Assembly (NCBI RefSeq): GCF_010548525.1
Contig: NZ_JAAGMG010001065.1
Location: 1 to 64,000, forward strand
Direction of reading: 5' to 3'
DNA: 64,000 nt
Source: Streptomyces sp. SID14478
Lineage (GTDB): Bacteria; Actinomycetota; Actinomycetes; Streptomycetales; Streptomycetaceae
The notes beneath the pieces are model-generated. The model did not search any database, was not told where the DNA came from, and saw nothing but the letters and a program-made list of their open reading frames with translations. The position numbers were made by a program, and so were the translations under genes. Within the stretch, counting starts at the first letter, position 1. Every line of letters starts with the position of its first letter. Positions 11,537 through 20,185 of this stretch are shown here, piece by piece.

Positions 11537-12775
11537 GTGGCAGCGACAGACGAGACCCTTCAGGTGACGGCCGACGCCGCACCGCCCGGCACGACGCCCC
11601 CCGAGCACCCGGCGGGCCCGGCGCCGACTCCGCGTGCGCGCATGCCGCGCTGGCTGCCGCGTGCCATGGTGCTCGCCCTGGCGCTCATCGCCTGCTTCCA
11701 GTTGGGAAGTTGGGCCTTTCATCAGGTCACCGGGCTGCTGATCAACGTGCTGATCGCGTTCTTCATGGCGCTCGCGGTGGAGCCCGCCGTGAGCTGGATG
11801 GCAGCGCGTGGCCTGCGCCGCGGTCTGGCCACGTTCCTCGTCTTCCTCGGGGTGCTGATCGCGGGCGCGGGCTTCGTCGTGCTGATGGGGTCGATGCTCG
11901 CGGGTCAGATCGTGGACATGGTCGAGGACTTCCCGAAGTACCTCGACCAGGTCATCAACTGGATCAACGAGACGTTCCACACGGAGCTCAACCGCGTCGA
12001 GGTCCAGGACAGCCTGCTGCACTCGGACTGGCTCCAGAAGTACGTCCAGAACAGCGCGAGCGGTGTCCTGGACGTCTCCGGACAGGTGCTCGGCGGGCTG
12101 TTCCAGCTCCTGACGATCACCTTGTTCTCGTTCTACTTCGCCGCCGACGGGCCGCGGCTGCGGCGCGCGCTGTGCTCGGTGCTGCCGCCCGCCAAGCAGG
12201 CCGAGGTGCTGCGCGCCTGGGAGATCGCCGTCGACAAGACGGGCGGCTATCTGTACTCGCGCGGTCTGATGGCGCTCATCTCGGGGATCGCGCACTACAT
12301 CCTGCTGCAGGCGCTCGGTGTGCCGTACGCGCCGGTGCTCGCCGTGTGGGTGGGGCTTGTGTCGCAGTTCATCCCGACCATCGGCACCTACTTGGCGGGC
12401 GCGCTGCCCATGCTGATCGCCTTCACTGTGGACCCCTGGTACGCGCTGTGGGTGCTCATCTTCGTAGTCGTGTACCAGCAGTTCGAGAACTACATGCTGC
12501 AGCCGAAGCTGACGGCGAAAACCGTGGACATCCACCCCGCGGTCGCCTTCGGATCGGTCATCGCGGGCACGGCACTGCTCGGCGCCGTGGGCGCGCTGAT
12601 CGCGATCCCCGCCGTCGCGACGCTGCAGGCGTTCCTGGGGGCGTACGTGAAGCGGTACGACGTCACGGACGACCCGCGCGTCCATGGACACCGCAAGCGC
12701 AGCGGCGCGTCGATCCTCGCTCGGGCGCGGCGCGCCCTGAGAGGGCCGAACCAGCCGCACTCGGAGGAGCAGTAG
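11537..12775 (+). CDS. AI-2E family transporter (PerM/YdiK-type membrane protein)
   Basis: A 412-residue polytopic membrane protein of the AI-2E exporter-like family. After a Pro/Thr-rich cytosolic N-terminus, hydrophobic pairs begin near residue 40 (AMVLALALIACFQLGSWAF, then LLINVLIAFFMALAVEPAV). A long extracytoplasmic segment with charged helices follows, then the conserved SQFIPTIGTYLAGALP block near residue 275 and YQQFENYMLQPKL near residue 315. GTG 11537 is preferred because it lies 6 nt after a -10-like GAGACT (leaderless); GTG 11519 is possible. The substrate is not established. The upstream motif hints at DNA-damage control. Confidence 0.82.
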   Translation: MAATDETLQVTADAAPPGTTPPEHPAGPAPTPRARMPRWLPRAMVLALALIACFQLGSWAFHQVTGLLINVLIAFFMALAVEPAVSWMAARGLRRGLATFLVFLGVLIAGAGFVVLMGSMLAGQIVDMVEDFPKYLDQVINWINETFHTELNRVEVQDSLLHSDWLQKYVQNSASGVLDVSGQVLGGLFQLLTITLFSFYFAADGPRLRRALCSVLPPAKQAEVLRAWEIAVDKTGGYLYSRGLMALISGIAHYILLQALGVPYAPVLAVWVGLVSQFIPTIGTYLAGALPMLIAFTVDPWYALWVLIFVVVYQQFENYMLQPKLTAKTVDIHPAVAFGSVIAGTALLGAVGALIAIPAVATLQAFLGAYVKRYDVTDDPRVHGHRKRSGASILARARRALRGPNQPHSEEQ

Positions 12776-12796
12776 GCCGGTGGGCGTGATTCCCGG

Positions 12797-13558
12797 TTAG
12801 TAGGTGACCGCAGCCCAGACCCCGGCGGTGAGAACTGCCGCCACGTAGCAGCCGACCGCCGCATACATGACGCGCTCCTTGGTGCGTTCGCCCCACGCCG
12901 TACGGGACATGAACCAGGCCAGGACCGGAAGCACGAGCACGGCGTGCAGGCTCACGCCGTGCAACGGCTTCAAGGCGGCTGTCGAGTGGTACGCCGCCTC
13001 CTGGTGACCCGTTCTCGTGAGGACGACGCCGCGCGCGATCATCGCCGCGCCGGACGCGAGCGCGACCAGAAGGGCGGCGAAACCCGCCCGTACGGCGAGG
13101 GACATCCCTGTAGGACCGCTCGGACGGTTCCTGAAGGAGGCGACGGCGAAGGCCGTCAGGAGTACCACCAGGATGCCGCCGCCCACGGCGAGGGACATGG
13201 AGACCACGGTGTTGAAGGCGCTCTCCATGTTGAGATGCGAGGGGACCTTGCGCCATGCCTGGAGCGTGATGCCACCGACCTCAAGCACACAGTCCGCCGC
13301 GAACACGACGAGCAGGACGGTACGCACCCGGGCACGCACTTGTAGATACGAGGTCACCCAGGTCAGAGCCATCAGCGTCAGCCCGAAGGAGAGCCCGAAG
13401 GTGAACGGCTTTCGCCAGGAGACAGGGCCGTCCCACGGGCCGCCGTCGATCCCGAGGACGGCGAGATGAACGAGCCCGGACGCGACCAGGGCGACACCGG
13501 TCGCGTAACACAGGCGCTCGGCGGGGCGAGCGGTGTGCCCGACCATCAGGATCTCCAT
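12797..13558 (-). CDS. Conserved membrane protein of unknown function (7-TM)
   Basis: A 253-residue protein with about seven hydrophobic segments: LCYATGVALVASGLVHLAVL, then a loop containing GPWDGPVSWRKPFTFGLSFG, AVGGGILVVLLTAFAV, AGFAALLVALASGAAMIARG, SLHAVLVLPVLAWFM and a last segment, AAVGCYVAAVLTAGVW. A histidine in HSTAALKPLHGVSLHA could bind metal or haem, but no family is recognised. ATG 13558 has GGAGG 8 nt upstream. It is convergent with the AI-2E gene, with only 21 nt between the stops. Confidence 0.75.
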   Translation of the reverse strand: MEILMVGHTARPAERLCYATGVALVASGLVHLAVLGIDGGPWDGPVSWRKPFTFGLSFGLTLMALTWVTSYLQVRARVRTVLLVVFAADCVLEVGGITLQAWRKVPSHLNMESAFNTVVSMSLAVGGGILVVLLTAFAVASFRNRPSGPTGMSLAVRAGFAALLVALASGAAMIARGVVLTRTGHQEAAYHSTAALKPLHGVSLHAVLVLPVLAWFMSRTAWGERTKERVMYAAVGCYVAAVLTAGVWAAVTY

Positions 13559-13653
13559 GCCTCGAGCCTCCCCGGGCCGGACCGCGCCGTCGTCGTCCGG
13601 CCGAAGACACCCTGTGTACGGCGAGGGGAGTACGGCCCCGCGCGCCCTCGACC

Positions 13654-13685
13654 TTGACCTTGACGTACGGGTCAGGGGTTAGCGT
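13654..13685 (+). promoter_or_regulatory. MerR-type promoter-operator with 20-bp spacer
   Basis: The -35 TTGACC (13654-13659) and -10 TAGCGT (13680-13685) are separated by 20 bp, the long spacing used by MerR activators. Inside the spacer, CCTTGAC (13658-13664) and GTCAGGG (13671-13677) form an inverted repeat with one mismatch. A MerR gene lies downstream in the same transcription direction. Confidence 0.55.
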
Positions 13686-13744
13686 CACCGCACTCCGGCG
13701 GCGACGGGCCGCCGGACCCGTCCGCGTCCGACCGGAGGCCGACC

Positions 13745-14810
13745 ATGACCGCACCTCTGCCCGCGACCGCCCGCCAGATCCGGCTCGCCGCCGTTCCCCA
13801 GGGGCTGCCCGCGCCGGAACACTTCAGCGTCGTCGAGGAGCCGCTCGCGACACCCGGAGGGGGCCAGGTCCTGGTCAGGAACCGGCACTTCCTGGTCTTC
13901 CCCGGACTGCGCACCCTGATAGGCGGGGAGACGAACGAGGTGCCGATGCCCCAACTGCACCGCGGGGACGCACTGTTCGGCCCCGCGGTCGGCGAGGTGG
14001 TGGCCGCGCCCGCGGACGGACCGCTGCGCACCGGCGACCTGGTGACCCACATGCTCGGCTGGCGCGAGTACGCCTCGGTGGACGCCGCCGCGTGCGTTCC
14101 GCTGGACGGCGCGCTGCCCGACCCGATCGCTTCCCTCTCCCCGGGGTCGGCCGCCTACGGGGCGCTGACCCGTCTCGCCGGCGTAGGCCCGGGCGACGTC
14201 GTGCTGGTCACCGGAGCGGCGGGAGCAGTGGGGTCCCTCGCGGGGCAGATCGCCCGACTGCTGGGCGCCCAGAAGGTCATCGGCAGCACCGGGTCGCGGG
14301 CGAAGGCGGAGCGGCTGGTCGCCGAACTCGGCTACGACGCGGTCGTGCTGCGGGGCGCGGGACCGTTCGCCGACCAGCTCGCCGAGGCGGCGCCCGAAGG
14401 AATCGACGTCCTGGTGGACAACGTCGCGGGGGAACAGCTCGCGGCGGCGCTCGGCGCGGCCCGGCAGGGTGCGCGGTTCGCGCTGATCGGCGCGCTGTCG
14501 GGGCAGCTGGCGGCCGACCGGGCCGGTGGCAGCGCCCCCGTGGAGATCGACGCCTACCGCCTCGTGGTCAAGAGCATCTCGCTGCGCGGGTACAACGGCG
14601 TGGACCATCCCGAGGTCGAGAAGGAGTGGCACGGCCGGTTCGGGGACTGGCTGCGCTCGGGTGGGATCGTCTTCCCCCACGAGCGGATCGCGGGGATCGA
14701 CCGCGCACCGCAGGCGTTGCGGGACGATCGCGGGGATCGACCGCGCACCGCAGGCGTTGCGGGACATGATGGAAGGCAGGTACTTCGGGGCTGTCGTCGT
14801 GGACGTCTAG
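13745..14810 (+). pseudogene. CurA-type NADP-dependent oxidoreductase, frameshifted by 40-nt duplication
   Basis: Medium-chain dehydrogenase/reductase lacking zinc, of the curcumin/prostaglandin reductase type. The Rossmann motif VLVTGAAGAVGSLAGQIARL is near residue 157, with SISLRGYNGVDHPE near residue 278. An exact 40-nt tandem duplication (14686-14725 and 14726-14765) shifts the frame. Removing one copy restores a 341-residue protein ending MMEGRYFGAVVVDV at 14810, the normal family length. As printed, the open frame instead runs to 15175 with unrelated residues across the merR gene (476 residues in all). It may be a real mutation, a reversible slip or a sequencing/assembly error. It has GAGG before ATG 13745, a MerR-type promoter upstream and the merR gene 41 nt downstream. 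Confidence 0.85.
14686..14765 (+). repeat. Exact 40-nt tandem duplication, two copies
   Basis: Bases 14686-14725 are repeated without mismatch at 14726-14765, beginning GATCGCGGGGATCGACCGCG. Because 40 is not a multiple of three, the duplication breaks the reading frame of the oxidoreductase. Confidence 0.97.
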
Positions 14811-14850
14811 CCGTCACGTCCAACCGTCACGGCAGGGGGAGTGGAGCGGT

Positions 14851-15222
14851 ATGCGGATCGGCGAGGCGGCCGCTGCGGCCGGGACCACTCCTCGGGCGCT
14901 GCGGTTCTACGAGCAGCGCGGACTGTTGCCCCCGCCCGTGCGCACCGCCTCCGGCCAGCGCGAGTACGGCTCCGCTGAGATCGCTCAGGTCCGCGTCATC
15001 CGTGATCTGCTGGCCCTGGGACTCACCGTCGAGGACCTGCGCGGCAGCGCGGACCGGCTGCCGCTGCTCGCCCAGGAGTCGCCGCCACGGTGTGCCGCCT
15101 TCGAGCGCGACGCCGGTAGTTCCTCGGTCGTCGGCCGCCGGCTCGCCGCTCTCGACGCCGAGATCGACCGGCTGATCGGGCTGCGAGAGAGCCTCGCCCG
15201 ACGGGCCCGCGGGGACGGGTGA
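14851..15222 (+). CDS. MerR-family transcriptional regulator
   Basis: A 123-residue regulator. The winged helix-turn-helix is at the N-terminus (MRIGEAAAAAGTTPRALRFY, then EQRGLLPPPVRT), followed by the YGSAEIAQVRVIRDLLALGL segment and a C-terminal dimer helix (VVGRRLAALDAEIDRLIGLR). A lone cysteine (RCAAFERD) is present, but there is no metal-binding cysteine cluster. ATG 14851 has GGGGGAGTGGAG upstream. It probably forms an operon with the preceding reductase and acts at the dyad in the 20-bp spacer at 13654-13685. Confidence 0.88.
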   Translation: MRIGEAAAAAGTTPRALRFYEQRGLLPPPVRTASGQREYGSAEIAQVRVIRDLLALGLTVEDLRGSADRLPLLAQESPPRCAAFERDAGSSSVVGRRLAALDAEIDRLIGLRESLARRARGDG

Positions 15223-15251
15223 CCGCGGGTACTCCGTTCCGCGTGGTGCGC

Positions 15252-15280
15252 TTGACACCAAAATCGAACATCCATTCTTA
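15252..15280 (+). promoter_or_regulatory. recA SOS promoter with LexA box
   Basis: A TTGACA -35 (15252-15257) is followed 17 nt later by TTCTTA (15275-15280). The SOS box TCGAACATCCATTC (15264-15277) fills the spacer, so LexA bound there would block polymerase. The box matches the actinobacterial TCGAAC-N4-GTTCGA type in its left half and partly in its right half. Confidence 0.8.
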
Positions 15281-15384
15281 TGGGATGTCCAGGGGCGCTT
15301 TTCCCAGGAATCCCAAGGGATCCATGAAGAGTGACCGGGCGAAGAGCCTCGAGTTATCCACAGGCGGACGGGCGTCGAGGCCGA

Positions 15385-15407
15385 TTGTCAGTGGCAGGCG
15401 TTAGCGT
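15385..15407 (+). promoter_or_regulatory. recA RecA-NDp (PafBC-type) promoter
   Basis: TTGTCAGTG (15385-15393), an 8-nt spacer and TAGCGT (15402-15407) match tTGTCRgtg-N8-TAnnnT in full. In mycobacteria this LexA-independent promoter drives most recA induction through PafBC. It is the second recA promoter, 44 nt before the ATG. Confidence 0.8.
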
Positions 15408-15450
15408 CTTTGACGTGAAGCGATCGACTCAAGCAAATCGGGTGGAACCC

Positions 15451-16575
15451 ATGGCAGGAACCGACCGCGAGAAGGCGCTCGACGCCGCGCTCGCACAGAT
15501 TGAACGGCAATTCGGCAAGGGCGCGGTCATGCGCATGGGAGAGCGGCCGAACGAACCCATCGAGGTGATCTCCACCGGGTCGACCGCGCTCGACGTCGCG
15601 CTCGGCGTCGGCGGCATCCCGCGCGGCCGCGTGGTGGAGGTCTACGGCCCGGAGTCCTCCGGTAAGACGACCCTGACCCTGCACGCAGTGGCCAACGCAC
15701 AGCGGGCCGGCGGTTCGGTGGCGTTCATCGACGCCGAGCACGCCCTCGACCCCGAGTACGCCAAGAAGCTCGGCGTCGACATCGACAACCTGATCCTGTC
15801 GCAGCCGGACAACGGCGAGCAGGCTCTCGAGATCGTCGACATGCTGGTCCGCTCCGGCGCCCTCGACCTGATCGTCATCGACTCCGTCGCCGCGCTCGTG
15901 CCGCGTGCGGAGATCGAGGGCGAGATGGGTGACTCGCACGTGGGTCTGCAGGCCCGCCTGATGAGCCAGGCCCTGCGGAAGATCACCAGCGCGCTCAACC
16001 AGTCCAAGACCACCGCGATCTTCATCAACCAGCTCCGCGAGAAGATCGGCGTGATGTTCGGCTCGCCGGAGACCACGACCGGTGGCCGCGCGCTGAAGTT
16101 CTACGCCTCCGTGCGCATGGACATCCGCCGCATCGAGACCCTGAAGGACGGCACGGACGCGGTGGGCAACCGCACCCGCGTCAAGGTCGTCAAGAACAAG
16201 GTCGCGCCGCCCTTCAAGCAGGCCGAGTTCGACATCCTCTACGGGCAGGGCATCTCCCGCGAGGGCGGCCTGATCGACATGGGCGTGGAGCACGGCTTCG
16301 TCCGCAAGGCCGGCGCCTGGTACACGTACGAGGGCGACCAGCTCGGCCAGGGCAAGGAGAACGCGCGTAACTTCCTGAAGGACAACCCCGACCTGGCCAA
16401 CGAGATCGAGAAGAAGATCAAGGAGAAGCTGGGCGTCGGTGTCCGTCCGGCGGAGGAGCCGGCCGCCGAGCCGACCGTGGACGCGGCGGCTGCCGTTGCC
16501 CCCGTCGAGGACGCGGCCAAGACGGTACCCGCACCCAAGGCGGCCAAGTCCAAGGCCACGGCGGCCAAGAGCTAG
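15451..16575 (+). CDS. recA: Recombinase RecA
   Basis: A 374-residue RecA, the DNA strand-exchange ATPase that also stimulates LexA self-cleavage. Walker A GPESSGKT is at residues 66-73, Walker [21 protein letters not shown] near residue 145, the L1/L2 region includes [20 protein letters not shown] near residue 195, and [19 protein letters not shown] follows. The C-terminal tail is Ala/Lys-rich, as is usual in Streptomyces RecA. ATG 15451 has GGTGGAA upstream. Two promoters (SOS and RecA-NDp type) precede it. recX follows 3 nt after the stop, so the two are co-transcribed. Confidence 0.98.
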   Translation: MAGTDREKALDAALAQIERQFGKGAVMRMGERPNEPIEVISTGSTALDVALGVGGIPRGRVVEVYGPESSGKTTLTLHAVANAQRAGGSVAFIDAEHALDPEYAKKLGVDIDNLILSQPDNGEQALEIVDMLVRSGALDLIVIDSVAALVPRAEIEGEMGDSHVGLQARLMSQALRKITSALNQSKTTAIFINQLREKIGVMFGSPETTTGGRALKFYASVRMDIRRIETLKDGTDAVGNRTRVKVVKNKVAPPFKQAEFDILYGQGISREGGLIDMGVEHGFVRKAGAWYTYEGDQLGQGKENARNFLKDNPDLANEIEKKIKEKLGVGVRPAEEPAAEPTVDAAAAVAPVEDAAKTVPAPKAAKSKATAAKS

Positions 16576-16578
16576 TCC

Positions 16579-17364
16579 GTGACACGACGAACCGACTGGG
16601 CCGAGTACGACGCCGGCCCCGCAGTCCCTGAGGGCCGGGGGCGCGGGGGCGACGAGGCGTACGACGATGCCGCCGTGCACGGGGAGACCGGGCACGACGG
16701 CACAGCGGGGGACAGCACGGTGGGCCGGCCGCGACGTGGGGGACGCGCGCGAAGCGGGACCGGGCAGCGCGGGCGCCGGCGCAAGGGCGGGTTCGGGGAC
16801 CCGTCCGGCGCCGCACAGGACGACGGCCCCCCTGACTCGTCGAGGGCCGAGCGAGGGGAACCGTCAGGGGACCCGGCGGAGCGGGCGCGGAACATCTGTC
16901 TGCGCCTGCTCACCGGGACCCCGCGCACCCGCAAGCAACTGGCCGATGCCCTGCGCAAGCGGGAGATCCCGGACGAGGTGGCGCAGGAGGTGCTGTCCCG
17001 GTTCGAGGAGGTCGGACTGATCAACGACAGTGCCTTCGCGGATGCCTGGGTGGAGTCCCGGCACCACGGGCGGGGCCTGGCCCGTCGGGCGCTCGCCCGG
17101 GAACTGCGCACCAAGGGCGTGGATTCCACGGTGATCGACGAGGCGGTCGGGCAGCTCGACGCCGAGCGGGAGGAGGAGACCGCGCGCGAACTCGTCGCCC
17201 GCAAGCTCCGTTCCACGCGCGGCCTCGACCGTGACAAGCGGCTGCGCCGGCTCGCGGGGATGCTCGCCCGCAAGGGCTACTCCGAGGGCATGGCCCTGCG
17301 CCTGGTGCGCCAGGCGTTGGAGGAAGAGGGGGAGGAGACCGAGGACTTGGGGTTCGAGGAGTAG
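16579..17364 (+). CDS. recX: Regulatory protein RecX
   Basis: RecX, which caps and limits RecA filaments. 261 residues, longer than the usual 150-200. The first 95 or so residues are Gly/Arg/Asp-rich and look disordered; the RecX repeats begin at ARNICLRLLTGTPRTRKQLA near residue 96. FEEVGLINDSAFADAWVESR and LRRLAGMLARKGYSEGMALR are conserved helices. GTG 16579 is 3 nt after the recA stop, so translation is coupled and the long N-terminus is a feature of this gene rather than a misplaced start. A hairpin terminator candidate follows. Confidence 0.95.
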   Translation: MTRRTDWAEYDAGPAVPEGRGRGGDEAYDDAAVHGETGHDGTAGDSTVGRPRRGGRARSGTGQRGRRRKGGFGDPSGAAQDDGPPDSSRAERGEPSGDPAERARNICLRLLTGTPRTRKQLADALRKREIPDEVAQEVLSRFEEVGLINDSAFADAWVESRHHGRGLARRALARELRTKGVDSTVIDEAVGQLDAEREEETARELVARKLRSTRGLDRDKRLRRLAGMLARKGYSEGMALRLVRQALEEEGEETEDLGFEE

Positions 17365-17370
17365 GAACAG

Positions 17371-17405
17371 GCGGTGGTGACGCGACGTGCAGGCGTCGCT
17401 CACCG
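17371..17405 (+). terminator. Possible recX terminator hairpin
   Basis: GCGGTG plus GCGACG on the left pair with CGTCGC plus CACCGC on the right, with a 5-nt internal bulge. It begins 7 nt after the recX stop. There is no T-run, as is usual in Streptomyces. Confidence 0.4.
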
Positions 17406-17593
17406 CAAGACGGGAGCGCCAAGGCCGCACGGTGGACGGAGTGCGCGCTCCTCCGAGTACCTCGGCCCGCCCGAGATCCTCGGGCACGCGCCCTGGTGGG
17501 GTTTACCCCCGCCTGAAGACGCCTGACCGCCGCAGTGTCAGGGGCAGGGGGTGCGGGCGATCGTAAGCGCATGATGAAGAACTGCGGAACGTC

Positions 17594-20134
17594 ATGATGC
17601 TGCGCTACGCCCTCGCGTCCGTTCGGGACCGCAAGGGTGGATTCGTCGGCGCCTTTCTCGCTCTGGTGTGTGCGGCCGCCCTCGTCGCGGCCTGCGGCAC
17701 CCTGCTCGAGACGGGTCTGCGCGGCACCGTCCGCACCGAGCGGTACGCGGCGGCCCCTGTCCTCGTCTCCGCCGACCAGGACGTCCATCAGACGGTCGTC
17801 AAGCACAAGAAGGGCAAGACGAAGGTCAAGCACAAGGCCAAGCCGCTCGCCGAGCGGGCCTGGTTGTCGGCGGACGTCGCCCGGACGGTCCGGAAGGTGT
17901 CCGGGGTGCGGCGGGTGGTGCCCGAACTGACCTTCCCCGCGCAGCCGTTGGCCCCGGGGGCGGCCGACGCCGGTCGGCCCGCGTACGGGCACGCCTGGGA
18001 CTCCGCCGCCCTCACGCCGTACGCGCTGGCCTCGGGCGCCGCTCCCCGCACCGCGGGCGAGGTCGTGATCGATCGTGACCTCGCGCGCCGCGCCCATCTC
18101 GCACCGGGCGACCGACTTGCCGTGCAATCGACACAGGACCCCCGGACCTACCGGGTCACGGGCATCGCCGCTCCCGGCGCGGGCGCCACGGTCACCCACC
18201 AGACGTCGCTGTTCTTCTCCACCGGCGAGGCCGAACGGCTGGCCGCACACCCCGGCAAGGTCACGGCCGTCGGCATCGTCCCCGAACAGGGCCAGGACGT
18301 CGGGGAGTTGAAGGCGGCCGTTGCGCGGGCGCTCGAAGGAACGGCCGCGCGCGTCACCACCGGGGACGCCCGCGGCCCGGTCGAGTTCCTCGACGCCTCG
18401 GCCGCCCGCGTGAAGCTCATCAGCATGGGCGGGGCCATGGGGGGCACGTCCCTGCTCGTCGCCGTCCTCGTGGTCGTCGGCACCTTCGCCCTTTCCGTGC
18501 AGCAGCGGTACCGCGAACTCGCCCTGCTGCGCGCCATCGCTGCCACGCCCCGGCAGATCCGTGCGCTGCTCGGGCGTGAGGCCCTGCTCGTCGGTGCTGC
18601 CGCCGGAGCCGTGGGGGCTCTCCTGGGACTGCCCCTCGGCGGATGGCTGTACCGCCGATTCGTCTACCTGGGCGCCGTACCGGCCACATTGGAGCGCACC
18701 GTCAGCCTCTTCCCGGTGGCCGCCGCGCTCGGTGCCACCCTGCTCGGCGCCTGGGCGGCCGCCCGGGTGGCGGCTCGCCGCGTTGCCCGCATCCGGCCCG
18801 CGGAGGCGCTCTCCGAAGCGAGCGCCGAGCCGAAGAGGCCGGCCGTCGCCCGGATCGTCGCCGGCCTCCTGGCCCTCGCCGGTGGCACCGTACTCGTCGT
18901 CGTACTCGGCGGGCTGCGCACCGAGGCGGCGTCAACTCCCGTGACGTTCCTGACCGTTGTCGTCCTCGCCGTCGCCGTGTCCCTTCTCGGCCCCCTCCTC
19001 GTCAAGGCGGTCATGGCCGTCCTGGGGCTGCCGCTGCGGTGGGCCGGACCCGGGTCCCGGCTCGCCGCCGCCAACCTCCGGGGCAACGCGGGCCGCATGG
19101 CCGCCGTCGTCACCCCGCTCACCCTGCTCGTCGGTATGGCCTGCACCGTCCTGTTCTGCCAGCCGACCCTCGGCAACGCCGCCCGCGCCCAGGTGCGCGA
19201 CGGCGTCCGCGCCGACTGGGTGCTCGCGGCCCGGGGGCCGGGTGTTCCCGGAGCCGCCGTGCGCGCCCTGCGTGCGGAGCCGGGGACCACGGCCACCGAG
19301 ATCGTCCGCTCCACCGTCCGGGTCGGCCTCGACAAGTACGCGACGCAGGGCGTCACCGCGGCGGGGCTCACCCGCACCTGGGACCCGCACGTCACCGCGG
19401 GGTCCCTCGACGGCTTCGGGGCGCACTCGGTCGCCGTCAGTGAACTCGCCGCCGATCAGCAGCACTTGAGGCCCGGCAGTCGGCTGAAGTTGACCCTCGG
19501 TGACGGCACGCGCACCACTCTCACCGTCGCCGCCGTCTACGCCAGGGGTCTCGGCTTCGGCGATCTGACCGTCGCCCACGCTCTGCTCTCGCGCCACATC
19601 GACAATCCGCTCGCCTCCTCCGTGCTCGTCTCCACCAGCCGTGCACAGGGACAACTCGCAACTACGCTCCGTGAGTTCCCGAACGTGCGGATTCTTTCCC
19701 CGGACGCGGCCGACGGATTGCAGGAGGCCAGGCAGCAGGCCAACGCCGAGGTCAATCTCCTCGCCATGGCGCTCGTCCTCGCGTTCACCGCCATCGCCGT
19801 CGTGAACACCCTTGCGATGTCGGTCTCCGAGCGGATCCGCGAGTTCGCGCTGCTCCGGCTCGCCGGCGCCACCCGGCGTCAGGTCCTGCGGATGCTCCGG
19901 GTCGAGGCACTGACCGTGGTCCTCATGGGAGTGGTGCTGGGCAGCGGGATCGCGCTGGCCGTGCTCACCGCGTTCAGCCTGGGCATGACCGGCGCCGCGG
20001 CACCGGCCGTGCTGCCTCTCGTGTACGCGACCGTGGTCGCGGCTGCCGCTCTGCTCGCCCTCACCGCGACCCAGCTGCCCGGACGGGCGGCCCTGCGGGT
20101 CCGGCCCGTCACCGTCGCCACCGCCAAGGAGTGA
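17594..20134 (+). CDS. FtsX-like ABC transporter permease (MacB/LolC superfamily), ATPase not adjacent
   Basis: An 846-residue permease with two FtsX domains. N-terminal membrane segment GGFVGAFLALVCAAALVAAC (about residues 15-34), a large extracytoplasmic domain, then three segments beginning SLLVAVLVVVGTFALSVQQR near residue 287, with the coupling sequence YRELALLRAIAATPRQIRAL. The pattern repeats near residue 720 (LLAMALVLAFTAIAVVNTLA, then REFALLRLAGATRRQVLRML). A Lys-rich stretch, KHKKGKTKVKHKAK, at about 70-84 in the extracytoplasmic part is unusual. Such permeases nearly always have an ATP-binding gene next door; none is present within 230 nt upstream or downstream. ATG 17594 lacks a strong ribosome-binding site. 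Confidence 0.85.
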   Translation: MMLRYALASVRDRKGGFVGAFLALVCAAALVAACGTLLETGLRGTVRTERYAAAPVLVSADQDVHQTVVKHKKGKTKVKHKAKPLAERAWLSADVARTVRKVSGVRRVVPELTFPAQPLAPGAADAGRPAYGHAWDSAALTPYALASGAAPRTAGEVVIDRDLARRAHLAPGDRLAVQSTQDPRTYRVTGIAAPGAGATVTHQTSLFFSTGEAERLAAHPGKVTAVGIVPEQGQDVGELKAAVARALEGTAARVTTGDARGPVEFLDASAARVKLISMGGAMGGTSLLVAVLVVVGTFALSVQQRYRELALLRAIAATPRQIRALLGREALLVGAAAGAVGALLGLPLGGWLYRRFVYLGAVPATLERTVSLFPVAAALGATLLGAWAAARVAARRVARIRPAEALSEASAEPKRPAVARIVAGLLALAGGTVLVVVLGGLRTEAASTPVTFLTVVVLAVAVSLLGPLLVKAVMAVLGLPLRWAGPGSRLAAANLRGNAGRMAAVVTPLTLLVGMACTVLFCQPTLGNAARAQVRDGVRADWVLAARGPGVPGAAVRALRAEPGTTATEIVRSTVRVGLDKYATQGVTAAGLTRTWDPHVTAGSLDGFGAHSVAVSELAADQQHLRPGSRLKLTLGDGTRTTLTVAAVYARGLGFGDLTVAHALLSRHIDNPLASSVLVSTSRAQGQLATTLREFPNVRILSPDAADGLQEARQQANAEVNLLAMALVLAFTAIAVVNTLAMSVSERIREFALLRLAGATRRQVLRMLRVEALTVVLMGVVLGSGIALAVLTAFSLGMTGAAAPAVLPLVYATVVAAAALLALTATQLPGRAALRVRPVTVATAKE

Positions 20135-20185
20135 CCAGCAAGGCGCGGCCACTCGGAACTGACCCACTATGAAGTGGCCCACTGA

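Noticed and set aside
13745-15175. 476-residue frame of the oxidoreductase
   Set aside because: Its last 140 residues come from reading past the 40-nt duplication and across the merR gene in a wrong frame.
15324-15404. 26-codon frame [15 protein letters not shown]... in the recA leader as a possible uORF
   Set aside because: The ribosome-binding site is weak, the promoter RecA-NDp element lies inside it and it has no codon signature.
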